Below, piece after piece: positions 1-8,480 of a DNA stretch of 64,000 bases; within the stretch, counting starts at the first letter, position 1; each line of letters starts with the position of its first letter. This DNA is from Verrucomicrobia bacterium LP2A (GTDB lineage: Bacteria; Verrucomicrobiota; Verrucomicrobiia; Methylacidiphilales; Methylacidiphilaceae), in the NCBI GenBank assembly GCA_000526255.1, contig JAFS01000001.1, positions 1,178,001 to 1,242,000 of the forward strand, read 5' to 3'. The notes below the pieces were generated by a model. That model made no database searches, was not told the DNA's origin, and saw only the letters and a program-made list of their open reading frames with translations. The position numbers and the translations under genes were made by a program.

Positions 1-5
1 AGGTC

Positions 6-443
6 TTGGCCGAGCCAGCGGCGACGGCCGTCCTGATGCGTCCCCGGGCCCGCCGCTCTCCCGACGCCCAATCCGGAGCCCCCACCGCCTGCCGGCTCCC
101 CTTGACCACGCATGCCCTCGAGCTCTTCGCCGTTGCGGGGACGCTCGTGGCAGGGAACGTCCTGGCCGCCCGCCCTCTGGACGGAATGCCCCCCGTCCTG
201 GCATTCCGCTCGACCGACCTCCTGATCCTGCCTCTGCTCCTGCTCGTGGCCGCCGGAGGCCATCGGCTCTTTCATTTCAGCCGGCAGCTCGTACAAGCCT
301 GCCTCGATCTACCCCGGGAGGAAAAGCCCGACCGGGTTCCCCCGGTCCTGGTCCTGCTCGGGCTGCGCCAATGGCTCTGGGCTGGAGGGGTCTTTTCTCT
401 GGGTGCCATGGCGATCGTCACGGTGACGAGCCATCTCCATTGA
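6..443 (+). CDS. Small hydrophobic membrane protein, possibly 5'-truncated by window edge
   Basis: I do not recognise a family. The frame is open to the left edge, so the gene may begin before the window. Inside it the possible starts are TTG at 6 and ATG at 36, giving 145 or 135 residues. Three hydrophobic stretches are visible, at about residues 36-57, 68-84 and 121-140, with a charged Arg/Glu/Asp segment (about 100-111) between the last two. This fits a small inner-membrane protein with a cytoplasmic loop. The tRNA-Glu gene follows about 95 bases downstream on the same strand. No function is proposed. Confidence 0.5.
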   Translation: MAEPAATAVLMRPRARRSPDAQSGAPTACRLPLTTHALELFAVAGTLVAGNVLAARPLDGMPPVLAFRSTDLLILPLLLLVAAGGHRLFHFSRQLVQACLDLPREEKPDRVPPVLVLLGLRQWLWAGGVFSLGAMAIVTVTSHLH

Positions 444-538
444 AAACGAATGGGCTCCCCGACTCCTTTCCCGCTTGCCGCTCCCGCCCGGATCTGCTTT
501 GCTCCTCCCGTAGGCGTTCGCGCAAGCATCGCCGATCC

Positions 539-613
539 GACCCCATTGTGTAGTGGTTAGCACCCCACCCTTTCAAGGTGGTAGCACGGGTTCGAATCCC
601 GTTGGGGTCGCCA
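539..613 (+). tRNA. tRNA-Glu (UUC anticodon)
   Basis: The seven-base acceptor arms GACCCCA (539-545) and TGGGGTC (603-609) pair perfectly, followed by discriminator G610 and an encoded CCA (611-613). The anticodon arm has stem CCACC/GGTGG around the loop CTTTCAA, so the anticodon is TTC and decodes GAA/GAG. The T-loop TTCGAAT is canonical. The gene stands alone between the membrane protein and the convergent old yellow enzyme gene. Confidence 0.96.
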
Positions 614-647
614 TTCCCCAGCAACCGTTCAACCCAGTCGGGGTTCT

Positions 648-1793
648 TTACTTTCGGATGTTCGCTCCTCGCTGCGCTTCCCGGCCGACCGCATCGAGGC
701 TCGGGTAGTCGGTGTACCCCTTCTCCCCGCCTCCGTAAAACGTGGACGGGTCGGGCGCGTTGAGCGGCGCCTGGCGGCGGAATCGCTCCGGTAGGTCGGG
801 ATTGGCCAGGAAAAGCTTGCCGAAGGCGATCGCGTCCGCGACCCCCGCGGCGATCGCCGCCTCGGCACGCGCGGCGGTATAATTTCCGCAGAAGGTCAAA
901 ACCGCAGAAAAGGCCCTGCGCAGCGCACCCCTCTCCTCCTCGGTCAGCGGCGAACCGCCCGCCCAGTCGGGCTCCGCGATATGGAGATAGGCGATCTTTC
1001 GCCTGTCGAGCTCGGCTGCGACGTAGAGCGAGGTCTCCAGGCTCCCTTCGACGCTCATATCCGAGAAGACCCCATTGGGGGAAAGCCGAACCCCGATCCG
1101 CTCGCGACCGACCGCCTCGGCGGCCGCATCGACGACTTCGAGCAAGAATCGCGCCCGGTTCGGGAGAGAGCCCCCATATTCGTCGCGGCGCTGGTTGGCC
1201 CGAAGGTCGAGAAACTGGTTGAGGAGGTAGCCGTTGGCTCCGTGGATTTCGACCAGGTCGAATCCCGCCCGGCGTGCTCGGAGGGCCGCCGCGGCATATT
1301 CCCCGACGATTCTCCGGATCTCCGGCTGCGAAAGCTCCCGCGGTGCTTCCACCGGCACCTGGGCCGGGGTGCCATCGGGGAGGACGACGAAGCATTCGGT
1401 CTTCTCCGCGCGAATCGGGGAAGCGCCCACGGGCGGCTGCCCTCCTTCCTGGAGGAGAGGATGGGAGACCCGGCCGACATGCCAGAGTTGGAGGGCGATC
1501 CGTCCGCCCGCGTGGTGAACCGCCTCGACGACCCGGCGCCAGCCCGCTTCCTGAGCATCGGTATAGATCCCTGGGGTCCAGGCGTACCCCTGCCCTTCCC
1601 GGCTGATCTGGGTGGCCTCGCTGACGATGAGGCCCGCAGAAGCCCGCTGCGCGTAATACCGGGCATTGAGCTCGGTGGGAACATCTCCGGGCTGCCCCGC
1701 CCGCGATCGCGTCAGGGGAGCCATCCAGATCCGGTTAGGCGTCGGCACCGCCCCCACGGTCAACGGGGAGAAAAGATGGGATCGAGAAGACAT
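648..1793 (-). CDS. Old yellow enzyme family FMN oxidoreductase (NemA-like)
   Basis: Predicted FMN-dependent ene-reductase that reduces activated alkenes or N-ethylmaleimide-like electrophiles with NAD(P)H in the cytoplasm. It has 381 residues, slightly above the usual 360-370. The N-terminal barrel start (SPLTVGAVPTPNRIWMAPLT), the substrate/FMN motif HGANGYLLNQFL with its His-Asn pair, the DEYGGS turn and the FMN-phosphate segment near GKLFLANPDLP are all present. I chose ATG at 1793 because the barrel begins directly after it; a longer frame runs upstream into the divergent NAT gene. The neighbouring acetyltransferase is also a xenobiotic-type enzyme, but they are divergent and not an operon. 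The exact physiological substrate cannot be told. Confidence 0.9.
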   Translation of the reverse strand: MSSRSHLFSPLTVGAVPTPNRIWMAPLTRSRAGQPGDVPTELNARYYAQRASAGLIVSEATQISREGQGYAWTPGIYTDAQEAGWRRVVEAVHHAGGRIALQLWHVGRVSHPLLQEGGQPPVGASPIRAEKTECFVVLPDGTPAQVPVEAPRELSQPEIRRIVGEYAAAALRARRAGFDLVEIHGANGYLLNQFLDLRANQRRDEYGGSLPNRARFLLEVVDAAAEAVGRERIGVRLSPNGVFSDMSVEGSLETSLYVAAELDRRKIAYLHIAEPDWAGGSPLTEEERGALRRAFSAVLTFCGNYTAARAEAAIAAGVADAIAFGKLFLANPDLPERFRRQAPLNAPDPSTFYGGGEKGYTDYPSLDAVGREAQRGANIRK

Positions 1794-1874
1794 GGTGGCT
1801 TTGTAGCGGCTTTTCCGGTCCGAGGCGAGCCGCGAAGCGGGCAGACCGCCAAACGATCTGCTATCCTTCGCCCG

Positions 1875-2714
1875 ATGAGCCAACAAGCCACCCGCCTCGA
1901 CTCCTATTTTGCCCGGATCGGCTACGGCGGCCCGGCAACCCCTTCTCTCGATACCCTCTGCTCCCTCCACTCCCTCCATCCCCAGGCCATTCCGTTCGAG
2001 AACCTCGATCCGCTACTCGGCCGAGTGGTTGCGCTCGACCTCGGCTCGATCGAGCAGAAGCTCGTCTTCGGGGGGCGCGGAGGCTACTGCTTCGAGCAGA
2101 ATCTCCTTTTTGCCGAGATCTTGCGCTCTCTCGGATTCCCGGTCACCGGGCTCGCCGGGCGCGTCTGCTGGAATGTCCCGGAGGGGGCCACGCGGCCGCG
2201 AACCCACATGGCTCTTCGGGTCGACCTCGACCGTCCCTACCTTGTCGACGTCGGCTTCGGCGGGCTCACCTTCACCTCCCCTCTCTGGCTCGAACCCGAC
2301 GTCATTCAGGAGACCCTCCATGAGCCGATGCGCATCCTCCGTTCGGGAGAGAGTCTCCTGACCCAGGTGCTCCTCCGCGGGGAGTGGCGCTCCCTCTATC
2401 ACTTCGACCTCCAGCCCCAGCTGCCGGTCGACTATGAGATGGCCAACTGGTATCTCTGCTCCCACCCAGAGTCGCACTTCCGGAAGGAGCTGGTGGCGGC
2501 CCGGCCTGATGCCGGCCGCCGGTATGCCCTGCGGAACAACGAGCTGACGATCCACCGGCTCGACGGAACGAGCGAACGGCGGCGGCTGGCGAGCGGGACC
2601 GAGATCCGGCGGGTGCTCGAAGAGGATTTCCGGCTCACGCCGCCCGAAGAACCGAGGCTCGACGACCTCCTGGAGGAGATAGCCGCAGGTGGGTGCCCCA
2701 GCTCCTCCTCCTGA
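1875..2714 (+). CDS. nat: Arylamine N-acetyltransferase
   Basis: Transfers an acetyl group from acetyl-CoA to arylamines, hydrazines or hydroxylamines in the cytoplasm. It has 279 residues, the usual length. The Cys-His-Asp triad is visible: Cys72 in RGGYCFEQN, His111 in RTHMALRV and Asp125 in YLVDVGFG. The N-terminal segment with HPQAIPFENLD is also typical of the family. ATG at 1875 is the only start that gives a normal N terminus. The gene diverges from the old yellow enzyme with about 80 bases between them, which must hold both promoters. Its physiological substrate in bacteria is usually unknown. Confidence 0.93.
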   Translation: MSQQATRLDSYFARIGYGGPATPSLDTLCSLHSLHPQAIPFENLDPLLGRVVALDLGSIEQKLVFGGRGGYCFEQNLLFAEILRSLGFPVTGLAGRVCWNVPEGATRPRTHMALRVDLDRPYLVDVGFGGLTFTSPLWLEPDVIQETLHEPMRILRSGESLLTQVLLRGEWRSLYHFDLQPQLPVDYEMANWYLCSHPESHFRKELVAARPDAGRRYALRNNELTIHRLDGTSERRRLASGTEIRRVLEEDFRLTPPEEPRLDDLLEEIAAGGCPSSSS

Positions 2715-2799
2715 TCGGGGAAACCCGGATAGGGCGAAGGGGACAACGCCCGTAATCTTTCCCCTTTCTCCGGCTAGCGAAAGAGGGAATCTTCTTTCG

Positions 2800-3318
2800 A
2801 TGGCTCGCCCGATTGCCAGCGCTTCCGCTTTCCGGCTCTTTGCTGCCCTCTCCCTGCTGCTTTTCCTCGGGGCTCCCTCCCTCCCTGCCAAGAGCGGGCG
2901 CGCCCTCTTCCTCGAGAACTGCTCGGTCTGCCACGGCTCCCGCGGAGAGGGGCTCGATTCCATCCCGCCTTTACGGAACTCTCCCTGGGTGACGGGCGAT
3001 CCGGATCGGCTCATTCACATCGTCTTGAACGGCTATGCCGGGAGGATCCGCGTCGGGGAGGAGGAGTACCGGGGCCGGATGCCCTCCTGGAGAACGAGGC
3101 TCGATGACGATCAGGTGGCTTCCCTCCTCTCCTATCTGCGCTCCGAATGGGGGGGAGAGGAGATCACCGCCGGAGCGGTCGCGTCCGTTCGCCAGAAGAC
3201 CAAGGGCGAGCCGACCACGGGAGCCTTTTCCGGCTGCATGGGAGGTCGAGGCGGAATGGGGCACGGACATCGCACGGGAATGGGCTGCGGGATGGGAGGC
3301 TGCGGCTGCGGGAGATGA
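2800..3318 (+). CDS. Exported monohaem c-type cytochrome with Gly/Met/His/Cys-rich tail
   Basis: A 172-residue exported class I cytochrome c. An N-terminal signal peptide ends near Ala30. CXXCH at residues 41-45 binds haem c, and a Met in the RGRMPSW segment is the probable sixth ligand, so it should carry electrons in the periplasm. After the cytochrome fold (to about residue 125) the last 28 residues are almost only Gly, Met, His, Cys and Arg, with at least four Cys, four Met and two His. That composition suggests a soft-metal site, perhaps Cu(I), but this is inference. ATG at 2800 precedes the signal peptide directly. The antiporter gene converges on it with a 13-base gap. Confidence 0.88.
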   Translation: MARPIASASAFRLFAALSLLLFLGAPSLPAKSGRALFLENCSVCHGSRGEGLDSIPPLRNSPWVTGDPDRLIHIVLNGYAGRIRVGEEEYRGRMPSWRTRLDDDQVASLLSYLRSEWGGEEITAGAVASVRQKTKGEPTTGAFSGCMGGRGGMGHGHRTGMGCGMGGCGCGR

Positions 3319-3331
3319 TCCCCAGGCCCCG

Positions 3332-4726
3332 CTACGGATGGAGCAGCAGCAGGGCGATTGCGGTCGGCAACAGCGCTCCCGCGGCCAAGCCGAGGGGGGA
3401 GATCCCGTTCGGGAAGTATCGGCTCAAGAGGGCCTGACCCGCCGGGTTGGGAGCGTTGGCGATCACGGTCAGCCCCCCACAGGCGATCGCTCCGGCCATC
3501 ACGGCCTGCTTCGAGGATTCCCCCAGATTGGGAACGAGGCTGGCCAGATAGGTCACCAGGGCATTGTCGTTAAAAGCGGTGATGACCGAGCTGCTGAGCA
3601 GGAGGCCAGGTTTGTCGAGCCGCTCGAGGAGCGGGCCGATCCACCAGCTCTGCCGGCTCCCGAGCAGCTCCAACCCGGCCAGGAAGAAGCCGACGAGCAC
3701 CGCTTGCCGGAGGGAGACCTCATCCTGGAATGGGCTCGTCACGCGCAGGAAGCCCAGGAAGAGGAGGAGGCCGCCCACGCAGAGCGCCGGGATGGCCGCG
3801 GTCGCCACGATCCAAGCCAGAAAGAGGAGATGGGCGCCGGTGATCCAGGGCGGGACGCGCTCTCCTGCGGCTTCTTCGGTTAGCCTCCCGTGACGGAGCC
3901 CGTCCAAGCGGGCAAACTCCTTTCGGAAGACCACGAGGTAAGCCAGGCTTCCCAATACCGTGGCCACCGCCGCCTTCCATCCAAAGTGAACGAAGAGATA
4001 TCCGCTCCCCCAGCCCCAGGCCTGCGCGGCCAGGACCACCGGAGGGGCGGCGAAATGGGTCAGGGAGCCACCGATCGAGACGTTGACGAAGAGCAGGCCG
4101 ATGGTCGCATACGAGAGGGCCGGACGCGGACCGAGCGCAAAAAAATGCTTGCCGAGCAATAGGGCGCTCACCGTCATCGCTCCCGGCTCGGTGACGAGGG
4201 AGCCCGCCAAGGCACCCAGGGTCAGAAGGGAAAGCCACCAGGCGGAGACTGAGTCCCGGCCGATGGCCGCAACCCGTCGCAGCAAGCTCTCCAGAAAGAG
4301 AAGGATGGGCCGGCTCGAAGCGACCGTCATGACCGCAACGACAAAGATCGCCTCAGCGAAATCCCGGCCCAGTCCCAAGCGTTCGATCGCACCGCTCCAG
4401 CCCTTGACGCCCACAAGAATCCAAAAGAGCGGGATGACCCAGAGGCCGAAGACGACTTCGACCTCGCCCAGGAGAAGAAGCAGCTCCGCGACCACCTGCT
4501 GCGTCGCCGCCTGGGAGCTTGGCCCGGGTTCGAGCTGGCGTACCCGCTCCAGGCGACGGCTTCCCAGTCGATGAAGGGAAGGAGCCAGAAAGGTGTGAAC
4601 GATCGCCAGGAGGAAGATTCCCGCCTCGACGAGCCGAAGCGGGTCTTGCCCGGCGGCCTTCCGCAGACACTCCGCCAGGGGGAGAGTGCCCGCTCCACTC
4701 GCAAGGACCGTAAACCACGCGATCAT
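3332..4726 (-). CDS. Putative Na+/H+ antiporter (PF07399-type)
   Basis: A 464-residue polytopic membrane protein with about eleven hydrophobic segments. It resembles the Na_H_antiport_3 family, a branch of the ion transporter superfamily. Two conserved re-entrant-like segments support this: one near ASSRPILLFLE and a second with TAFNDNALVTYLASL followed by NAPNPAGQALL. The expected role is sodium/proton exchange for pH or ion homeostasis, though few members have been tested. It is the last gene of the minus-strand run starting at copA, 30 bases after bioA, so it is probably co-transcribed. Confidence 0.8.
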   Translation of the reverse strand: MIAWFTVLASGAGTLPLAECLRKAAGQDPLRLVEAGIFLLAIVHTFLAPSLHRLGSRRLERVRQLEPGPSSQAATQQVVAELLLLLGEVEVVFGLWVIPLFWILVGVKGWSGAIERLGLGRDFAEAIFVVAVMTVASSRPILLFLESLLRRVAAIGRDSVSAWWLSLLTLGALAGSLVTEPGAMTVSALLLGKHFFALGPRPALSYATIGLLFVNVSIGGSLTHFAAPPVVLAAQAWGWGSGYLFVHFGWKAAVATVLGSLAYLVVFRKEFARLDGLRHGRLTEEAAGERVPPWITGAHLLFLAWIVATAAIPALCVGGLLLFLGFLRVTSPFQDEVSLRQAVLVGFFLAGLELLGSRQSWWIGPLLERLDKPGLLLSSSVITAFNDNALVTYLASLVPNLGESSKQAVMAGAIACGGLTVIANAPNPAGQALLSRYFPNGISPLGLAAGALLPTAIALLLLHP

Positions 4727-4756
4727 CGTCTCTTTCCGCTCTCTTTTGCTTGGGCG

Positions 4757-6127
4757 TCATGGCAGCTCCTCCCAGAGTGCCCGCTCGAGCGCGCCCACCA
4801 TCCCGGCCAGATCGTCGGTCGTGGCGCAGAGGGGAGGGATCAGCACGAGGACATCCCCGATGGGCCGCGTCAAGAGCCCGTGCGCCCGCGCCCGCTCGCA
4901 GACCCGGAAGGCCACCTCCCGCTCCGCCGGAAAGGGTGCCCGATCCTCCCGACGTTCCACAAGCTCAACCGCTAGCACGAGCCCTTCCTGGCGGACATCC
5001 CCCACGTGGGGATGCCGCCAGAACCGCCGGGAAAGGGCGCCCAGGGCCTCCGCGGCCCGGGCGGTCCGCTCAAAGACCGCTTCCTCCTCGAAGAGCGCGA
5101 GCGTCGCCAGGGCCGCCGCGCAGCCGATCGGGTGTGCCGTGTAGCTGTGCCCATGGAGGAAGGCCCGACTCTTCCCTCCCGTGAATCCCCCGTAGATTTC
5201 TTCTCGCACGAGGGTAGCCGCCAGAGGCGTCATTCCCCCGGACAGCCCCTTGGCCAAGCAGAGCAGGTCGGGAAAGACCCCTTCCCTCCGGCAGGCGAGC
5301 CACTCCCCCAGCCGGCCGATGCCCGTGAAGACCTCATCGGCGATCCAGAAGATCCCTCTCTCCCGGCAGAGGCGGTCGAGCTCGCGGAGGTAACCCTCCG
5401 GATGCATCCACATCCCAGCGGCCGCCTGCACCTTGGGCTCGATCACGAGAGCGGCCACCCGATCGCCGTGGCGATCGAGCGCCTCCTCCAGCGTCCGGAC
5501 GCACTCCCAGGCGCAGCGGCGGTCGAGCCTCGCATCCCGGCTCCCCGCCGGCGCCCGATTGAAGGGACAGCGGTAGCAGGCTGGCGGAAGGATCGAGACC
5601 GAAGGGAAGCGCAGCCCCGCGAAGATCCGGTGAAAACGGCTCTGGGCGACGCTCATCGCACCGACGGTGTCCCCGTGGTAGCTCTCACCCAGGCAGAGAA
5701 AGAGATCGCGCTCCGGCTGGCCGTTCTGCTGGAAATATTGCCAGGCGATCTTGACCGCCGCCTCGATCGCGGTCGCCCCGTCGTCCGAGAAGAAGGCCCG
5801 ATAGCGCCGACCGCTCTCGCCAGCGGCAATGGCGGAGAGCCTTTCCGCGAGCTCGACCGCCCAGGGATGGGTCAGGCCAAGAAAGGAGACATGGTCGATC
5901 CGATCGAGCTGCTCCCGGATGGCCGCCACCACCCGCGGATGGCGGTGCCCATGGACATTGGTCCAGATCGAAGCGTTCCCGTCCCAATAGCGCCTTCCCT
6001 CCTGGTCCCAGAGATAGGGTCCCTCCCCACGCACGATCACCGGCAGGCGATAGGCGGGATCCCGCCAGGGCTGATCCGGGGTGAAGGGATGCCAGACAAA
6101 GGCCTTGTCTTGTTCCTCCGCACTCAT
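4757..6127 (-). CDS. bioA: Adenosylmethionine-8-amino-7-oxononanoate aminotransferase
   Basis: Converts 8-amino-7-oxononanoate to 7,8-diaminononanoate with S-adenosylmethionine as amino donor, in biotin synthesis. It has 456 residues, a little over the family norm of about 430. The class III PLP aminotransferase motifs are complete: the aromatic SYHGDT motif (149-154), Asp264 in IADEVFTG and the PLP lysine Lys293 in LAKGLSGG. The N-terminal WHPFTP motif is diagnostic of BioA. The gene overlaps bioF by four bases (ATGA, 6124-6127). No bioB, bioC or bioD is present in the window. Confidence 0.95.
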   Translation of the reverse strand: MSAEEQDKAFVWHPFTPDQPWRDPAYRLPVIVRGEGPYLWDQEGRRYWDGNASIWTNVHGHRHPRVVAAIREQLDRIDHVSFLGLTHPWAVELAERLSAIAAGESGRRYRAFFSDDGATAIEAAVKIAWQYFQQNGQPERDLFLCLGESYHGDTVGAMSVAQSRFHRIFAGLRFPSVSILPPACYRCPFNRAPAGSRDARLDRRCAWECVRTLEEALDRHGDRVAALVIEPKVQAAAGMWMHPEGYLRELDRLCRERGIFWIADEVFTGIGRLGEWLACRREGVFPDLLCLAKGLSGGMTPLAATLVREEIYGGFTGGKSRAFLHGHSYTAHPIGCAAALATLALFEEEAVFERTARAAEALGALSRRFWRHPHVGDVRQEGLVLAVELVERREDRAPFPAEREVAFRVCERARAHGLLTRPIGDVLVLIPPLCATTDDLAGMVGALERALWEELP

Positions 6128-7257
6128 CCTTCTTCTCTCGGAAGCTCCGACCGGAGCCTCCGGATCTCTTCGGGCGTGTGGAACGCGCAGAGCGAGATCC
6201 GCAGCCGTGCCTTCCCCTTGGGGACGGTCGGAAATCGGATAGCCGGGGCGAAGATCCCCTTTTCCCGAAGCCGGCCCGCGACCGCGACCGCCCGCCTCTC
6301 CTCCCCGTAGATCACGGGGAAGATGGCGGAGCGATCTCCCTCACCCCCTCCGAAGAGGGCGATGAGCGATCGCAGCCGCTCCCGCCGCTTCTCCCCCTCG
6401 GCCGAAGTCAGCAGGGCGAGCGCCGCCTGCGCTGCCGCGGCCGCCGGCGGCGGCAGGGCCGTGGAGTAGATGAACGGGCGCGACCGGTTGACCAGGAGCT
6501 CGACGAGCTCCCGGTCCCCCGCGACGAACCCGCCCCCCGATCCCAACGCCTTGGAAAGAGTTCCCAGCTCCACCTCGATCTGGCCTTCCAAGCCGAGCGC
6601 CTCGATGAGTCCCGCTCCGGTCCCTCCGAAGATTCCCTCGGCATGGGCTTCGTCCACCAGGCACCAGGCCCGATGCTTCTCCTTCACGGCCACCAGCTCC
6701 CGCAAGGGAGCCAGGTCTCCGTCCATGGAGAAGACGGATTCTGTGACCAGGAGCACCCGCCGGAACTTCGCCCTCATCCGGAGCAAGATCGCTTCGAGCC
6801 CGGCGACATCGTTGTGGGGGAAGACGCGCAGCGTCGCCTTACTGGCGCGCGCCCCGTCGATCAGGGATGCATGGCTCAGCCGGTCGAGAAGGACCAGATC
6901 CTCCCTCCCCACCAGGGCGGGAATCGTTCCGACCGCAGCCGCATAGCCGCTCGAAAAAACCAGGGCCGCCTCGCGGCGCTTCCAGGATGCGAGCTGCGTT
7001 TCGAGCTCCCGCTGGAGAGAGGCGTCGGGACAGAGCAGACGGGAGGCGCCGGCACCCGATCCCCGCTCGCGGAATGCCCGGCAGCCCGCCTCGATCACCT
7101 CCGGATGGCGGGCGAGGCCGAGGTAGTCGCTCGAGGCGAAGTTGACCCAGGGCCCCGCCACTCCCTCGCCCGCCGGCCGCGGCAGGGAACGGAGCAGACC
7201 CGCTTCAGCGAGTCCTTTGAGCTCCTTGTGGAGCGCCCCGCGAAATTCCGCGCTCAT
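6124..7257 (-). CDS. bioF: 8-amino-7-oxononanoate synthase
   Basis: PLP enzyme of the alpha-oxoamine synthase family that condenses pimeloyl-ACP (or CoA) with alanine to give 8-amino-7-oxononanoate. It has 377 residues, a normal length. The SSDYLGLA N-terminal motif, Asp202 in VDEAH and PLP lysine Lys236 in TLSKALGS are all present. The close relative 2-amino-3-ketobutyrate ligase is excluded mainly by context, because bioA follows immediately with a 4-base overlap. The amidohydrolase gene upstream also overlaps it by four bases. Confidence 0.93.
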   Translation of the reverse strand: MSAEFRGALHKELKGLAEAGLLRSLPRPAGEGVAGPWVNFASSDYLGLARHPEVIEAGCRAFRERGSGAGASRLLCPDASLQRELETQLASWKRREAALVFSSGYAAAVGTIPALVGREDLVLLDRLSHASLIDGARASKATLRVFPHNDVAGLEAILLRMRAKFRRVLLVTESVFSMDGDLAPLRELVAVKEKHRAWCLVDEAHAEGIFGGTGAGLIEALGLEGQIEVELGTLSKALGSGGGFVAGDRELVELLVNRSRPFIYSTALPPPAAAAAQAALALLTSAEGEKRRERLRSLIALFGGGEGDRSAIFPVIYGEERRAVAVAGRLREKGIFAPAIRFPTVPKGKARLRISLCAFHTPEEIRRLRSELPREEG

Positions 7258-8474
7258 CGGTACCTGCGGTCCTCCGTCTGGAGCACCTTCCCATTCACCA
7301 TGAGGAAGAGTGGTTCCTCACGCCCTTCAATGCAGGCTTCCCAGGGATCGGAACCCTTCACCCACCGAAAGGCGGCCAAGTCGGCCCAGGCTCCGCTCCG
7401 GATTTCGCCCAAAGTGCCGGGAAAGCCCAAGGCTCGCGCCGGTGCGGAGGTGACCATCTCCCACCAGCGCTGGGCCGGAACCCCGGGATGCCGCTCGCGC
7501 GCCACGCGGATCTCCTCCCGCAAGTCGAGGGAATCATTGCTGGCGAGGCTGTCGGTCGCCAGGCAGACGGGGATGCCGAGGGAGAGCATCCGCTCGAGAG
7601 GGAAAGGAGGGTACGAAAAGAAGGCGTGCGACTTGGGGCAGTGGACGACCGGGTGCTCCCCTCGCGCCAGGAGAGCCCAGTCCGCATCCGCCAAGTAGTT
7701 CAAGTGGACGAGCAGCATTCCCGGGACCAGGCCGCCGATCCGGTCGAGCCACTGGAGCGGGGAGAGCTCCCGGCCGTTCTCCCTTGGGCGCCCGGCCTGC
7801 CGGACCAGATCGAGGAGGGCGCCGCCTCCCTGGCAAAACATCTCCCACTCCTCGGGCGACTCGGAGAGGTGCGTGGTCGCCGGAAGACGAAATCGCTGGG
7901 CGCTCTGCCGGACGAGCCGGTAGAGCTCCGGCGAGACCGTGTAGGGCGCATGCGGTGCGAGCCCCAGCTTGCCGAGCGGGCGGTGGGGATCGTCAAAGAA
8001 GCGGAGCGCCCCGCAAGTCGCCTCGGGAGACCAGACGTGCGGACGGATGTCGAGCAGCTCGAGGAACCACCAGCAGCGGAGCGGAAAGCGATCGGCCAGG
8101 AGCAGAAGCTCGGGATAGGCCTCCATGTTGACCACTCCGGTCGTGCCGGACCCCGCGAGGAGACGGAAGCCCTCCTCGAGTGCCGCTTCGAGCTCCACTG
8201 GGCTCAAGGAGGCCTTGAGGCGAATGATCTCCTTGACCCAGGCGGGAAAGGAGTCGGCGGGAAGCTTCCCCCGGAGTCCCGTGTAGTCGAGATGAACATG
8301 GGCGTTGATCAGGCCCGGGGAGAGAACGGCATCCTCGAGGACGACCCGCTCCTCGCCGAGCCGGAGAGGAATCTCCTCCGCTACCTGGACGATCCGGTTC
8401 CCGAGGACACGAACCATCCCGGGGGCCAGGAGCTCCCCGGGTCCGAGGATGAGAGCCTTTGCGGAAATGAGCAT
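7254..8474 (-). CDS. Amidohydrolase-superfamily metal-dependent deaminase/hydrolase
   Basis: A 406-residue cytoplasmic TIM-barrel hydrolase of the TRZ/ATZ/MtaD branch. The first metal pair is His59/His61 in NAHVHLDYT. A later His lies in THLSESPEEW, and HCPKSHAFF and the Asp of LATDSLASND complete the site. The substrate is probably an adenosine- or futalosine-like nucleoside, and aminodeoxyfutalosine deaminase of menaquinone synthesis is one candidate. No mqn gene is near, so I leave it unnamed. It is locked into the biotin operon by a 4-base overlap with bioF and starts six bases after the PAP2 gene. Confidence 0.75.
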   Translation of the reverse strand: MLISAKALILGPGELLAPGMVRVLGNRIVQVAEEIPLRLGEERVVLEDAVLSPGLINAHVHLDYTGLRGKLPADSFPAWVKEIIRLKASLSPVELEAALEEGFRLLAGSGTTGVVNMEAYPELLLLADRFPLRCWWFLELLDIRPHVWSPEATCGALRFFDDPHRPLGKLGLAPHAPYTVSPELYRLVRQSAQRFRLPATTHLSESPEEWEMFCQGGGALLDLVRQAGRPRENGRELSPLQWLDRIGGLVPGMLLVHLNYLADADWALLARGEHPVVHCPKSHAFFSYPPFPLERMLSLGIPVCLATDSLASNDSLDLREEIRVARERHPGVPAQRWWEMVTSAPARALGFPGTLGEIRSGAWADLAAFRWVKGSDPWEACIEGREEPLFLMVNGKVLQTEDRRYR

Positions 8475-8480
8475 CCGTCG

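Noticed and set aside
981-2714. Extended 577-codon frame including the N-acetyltransferase
   Set aside because: The first 298 codons are antisense to the old yellow enzyme; the NAT fold begins at ATG 1875.
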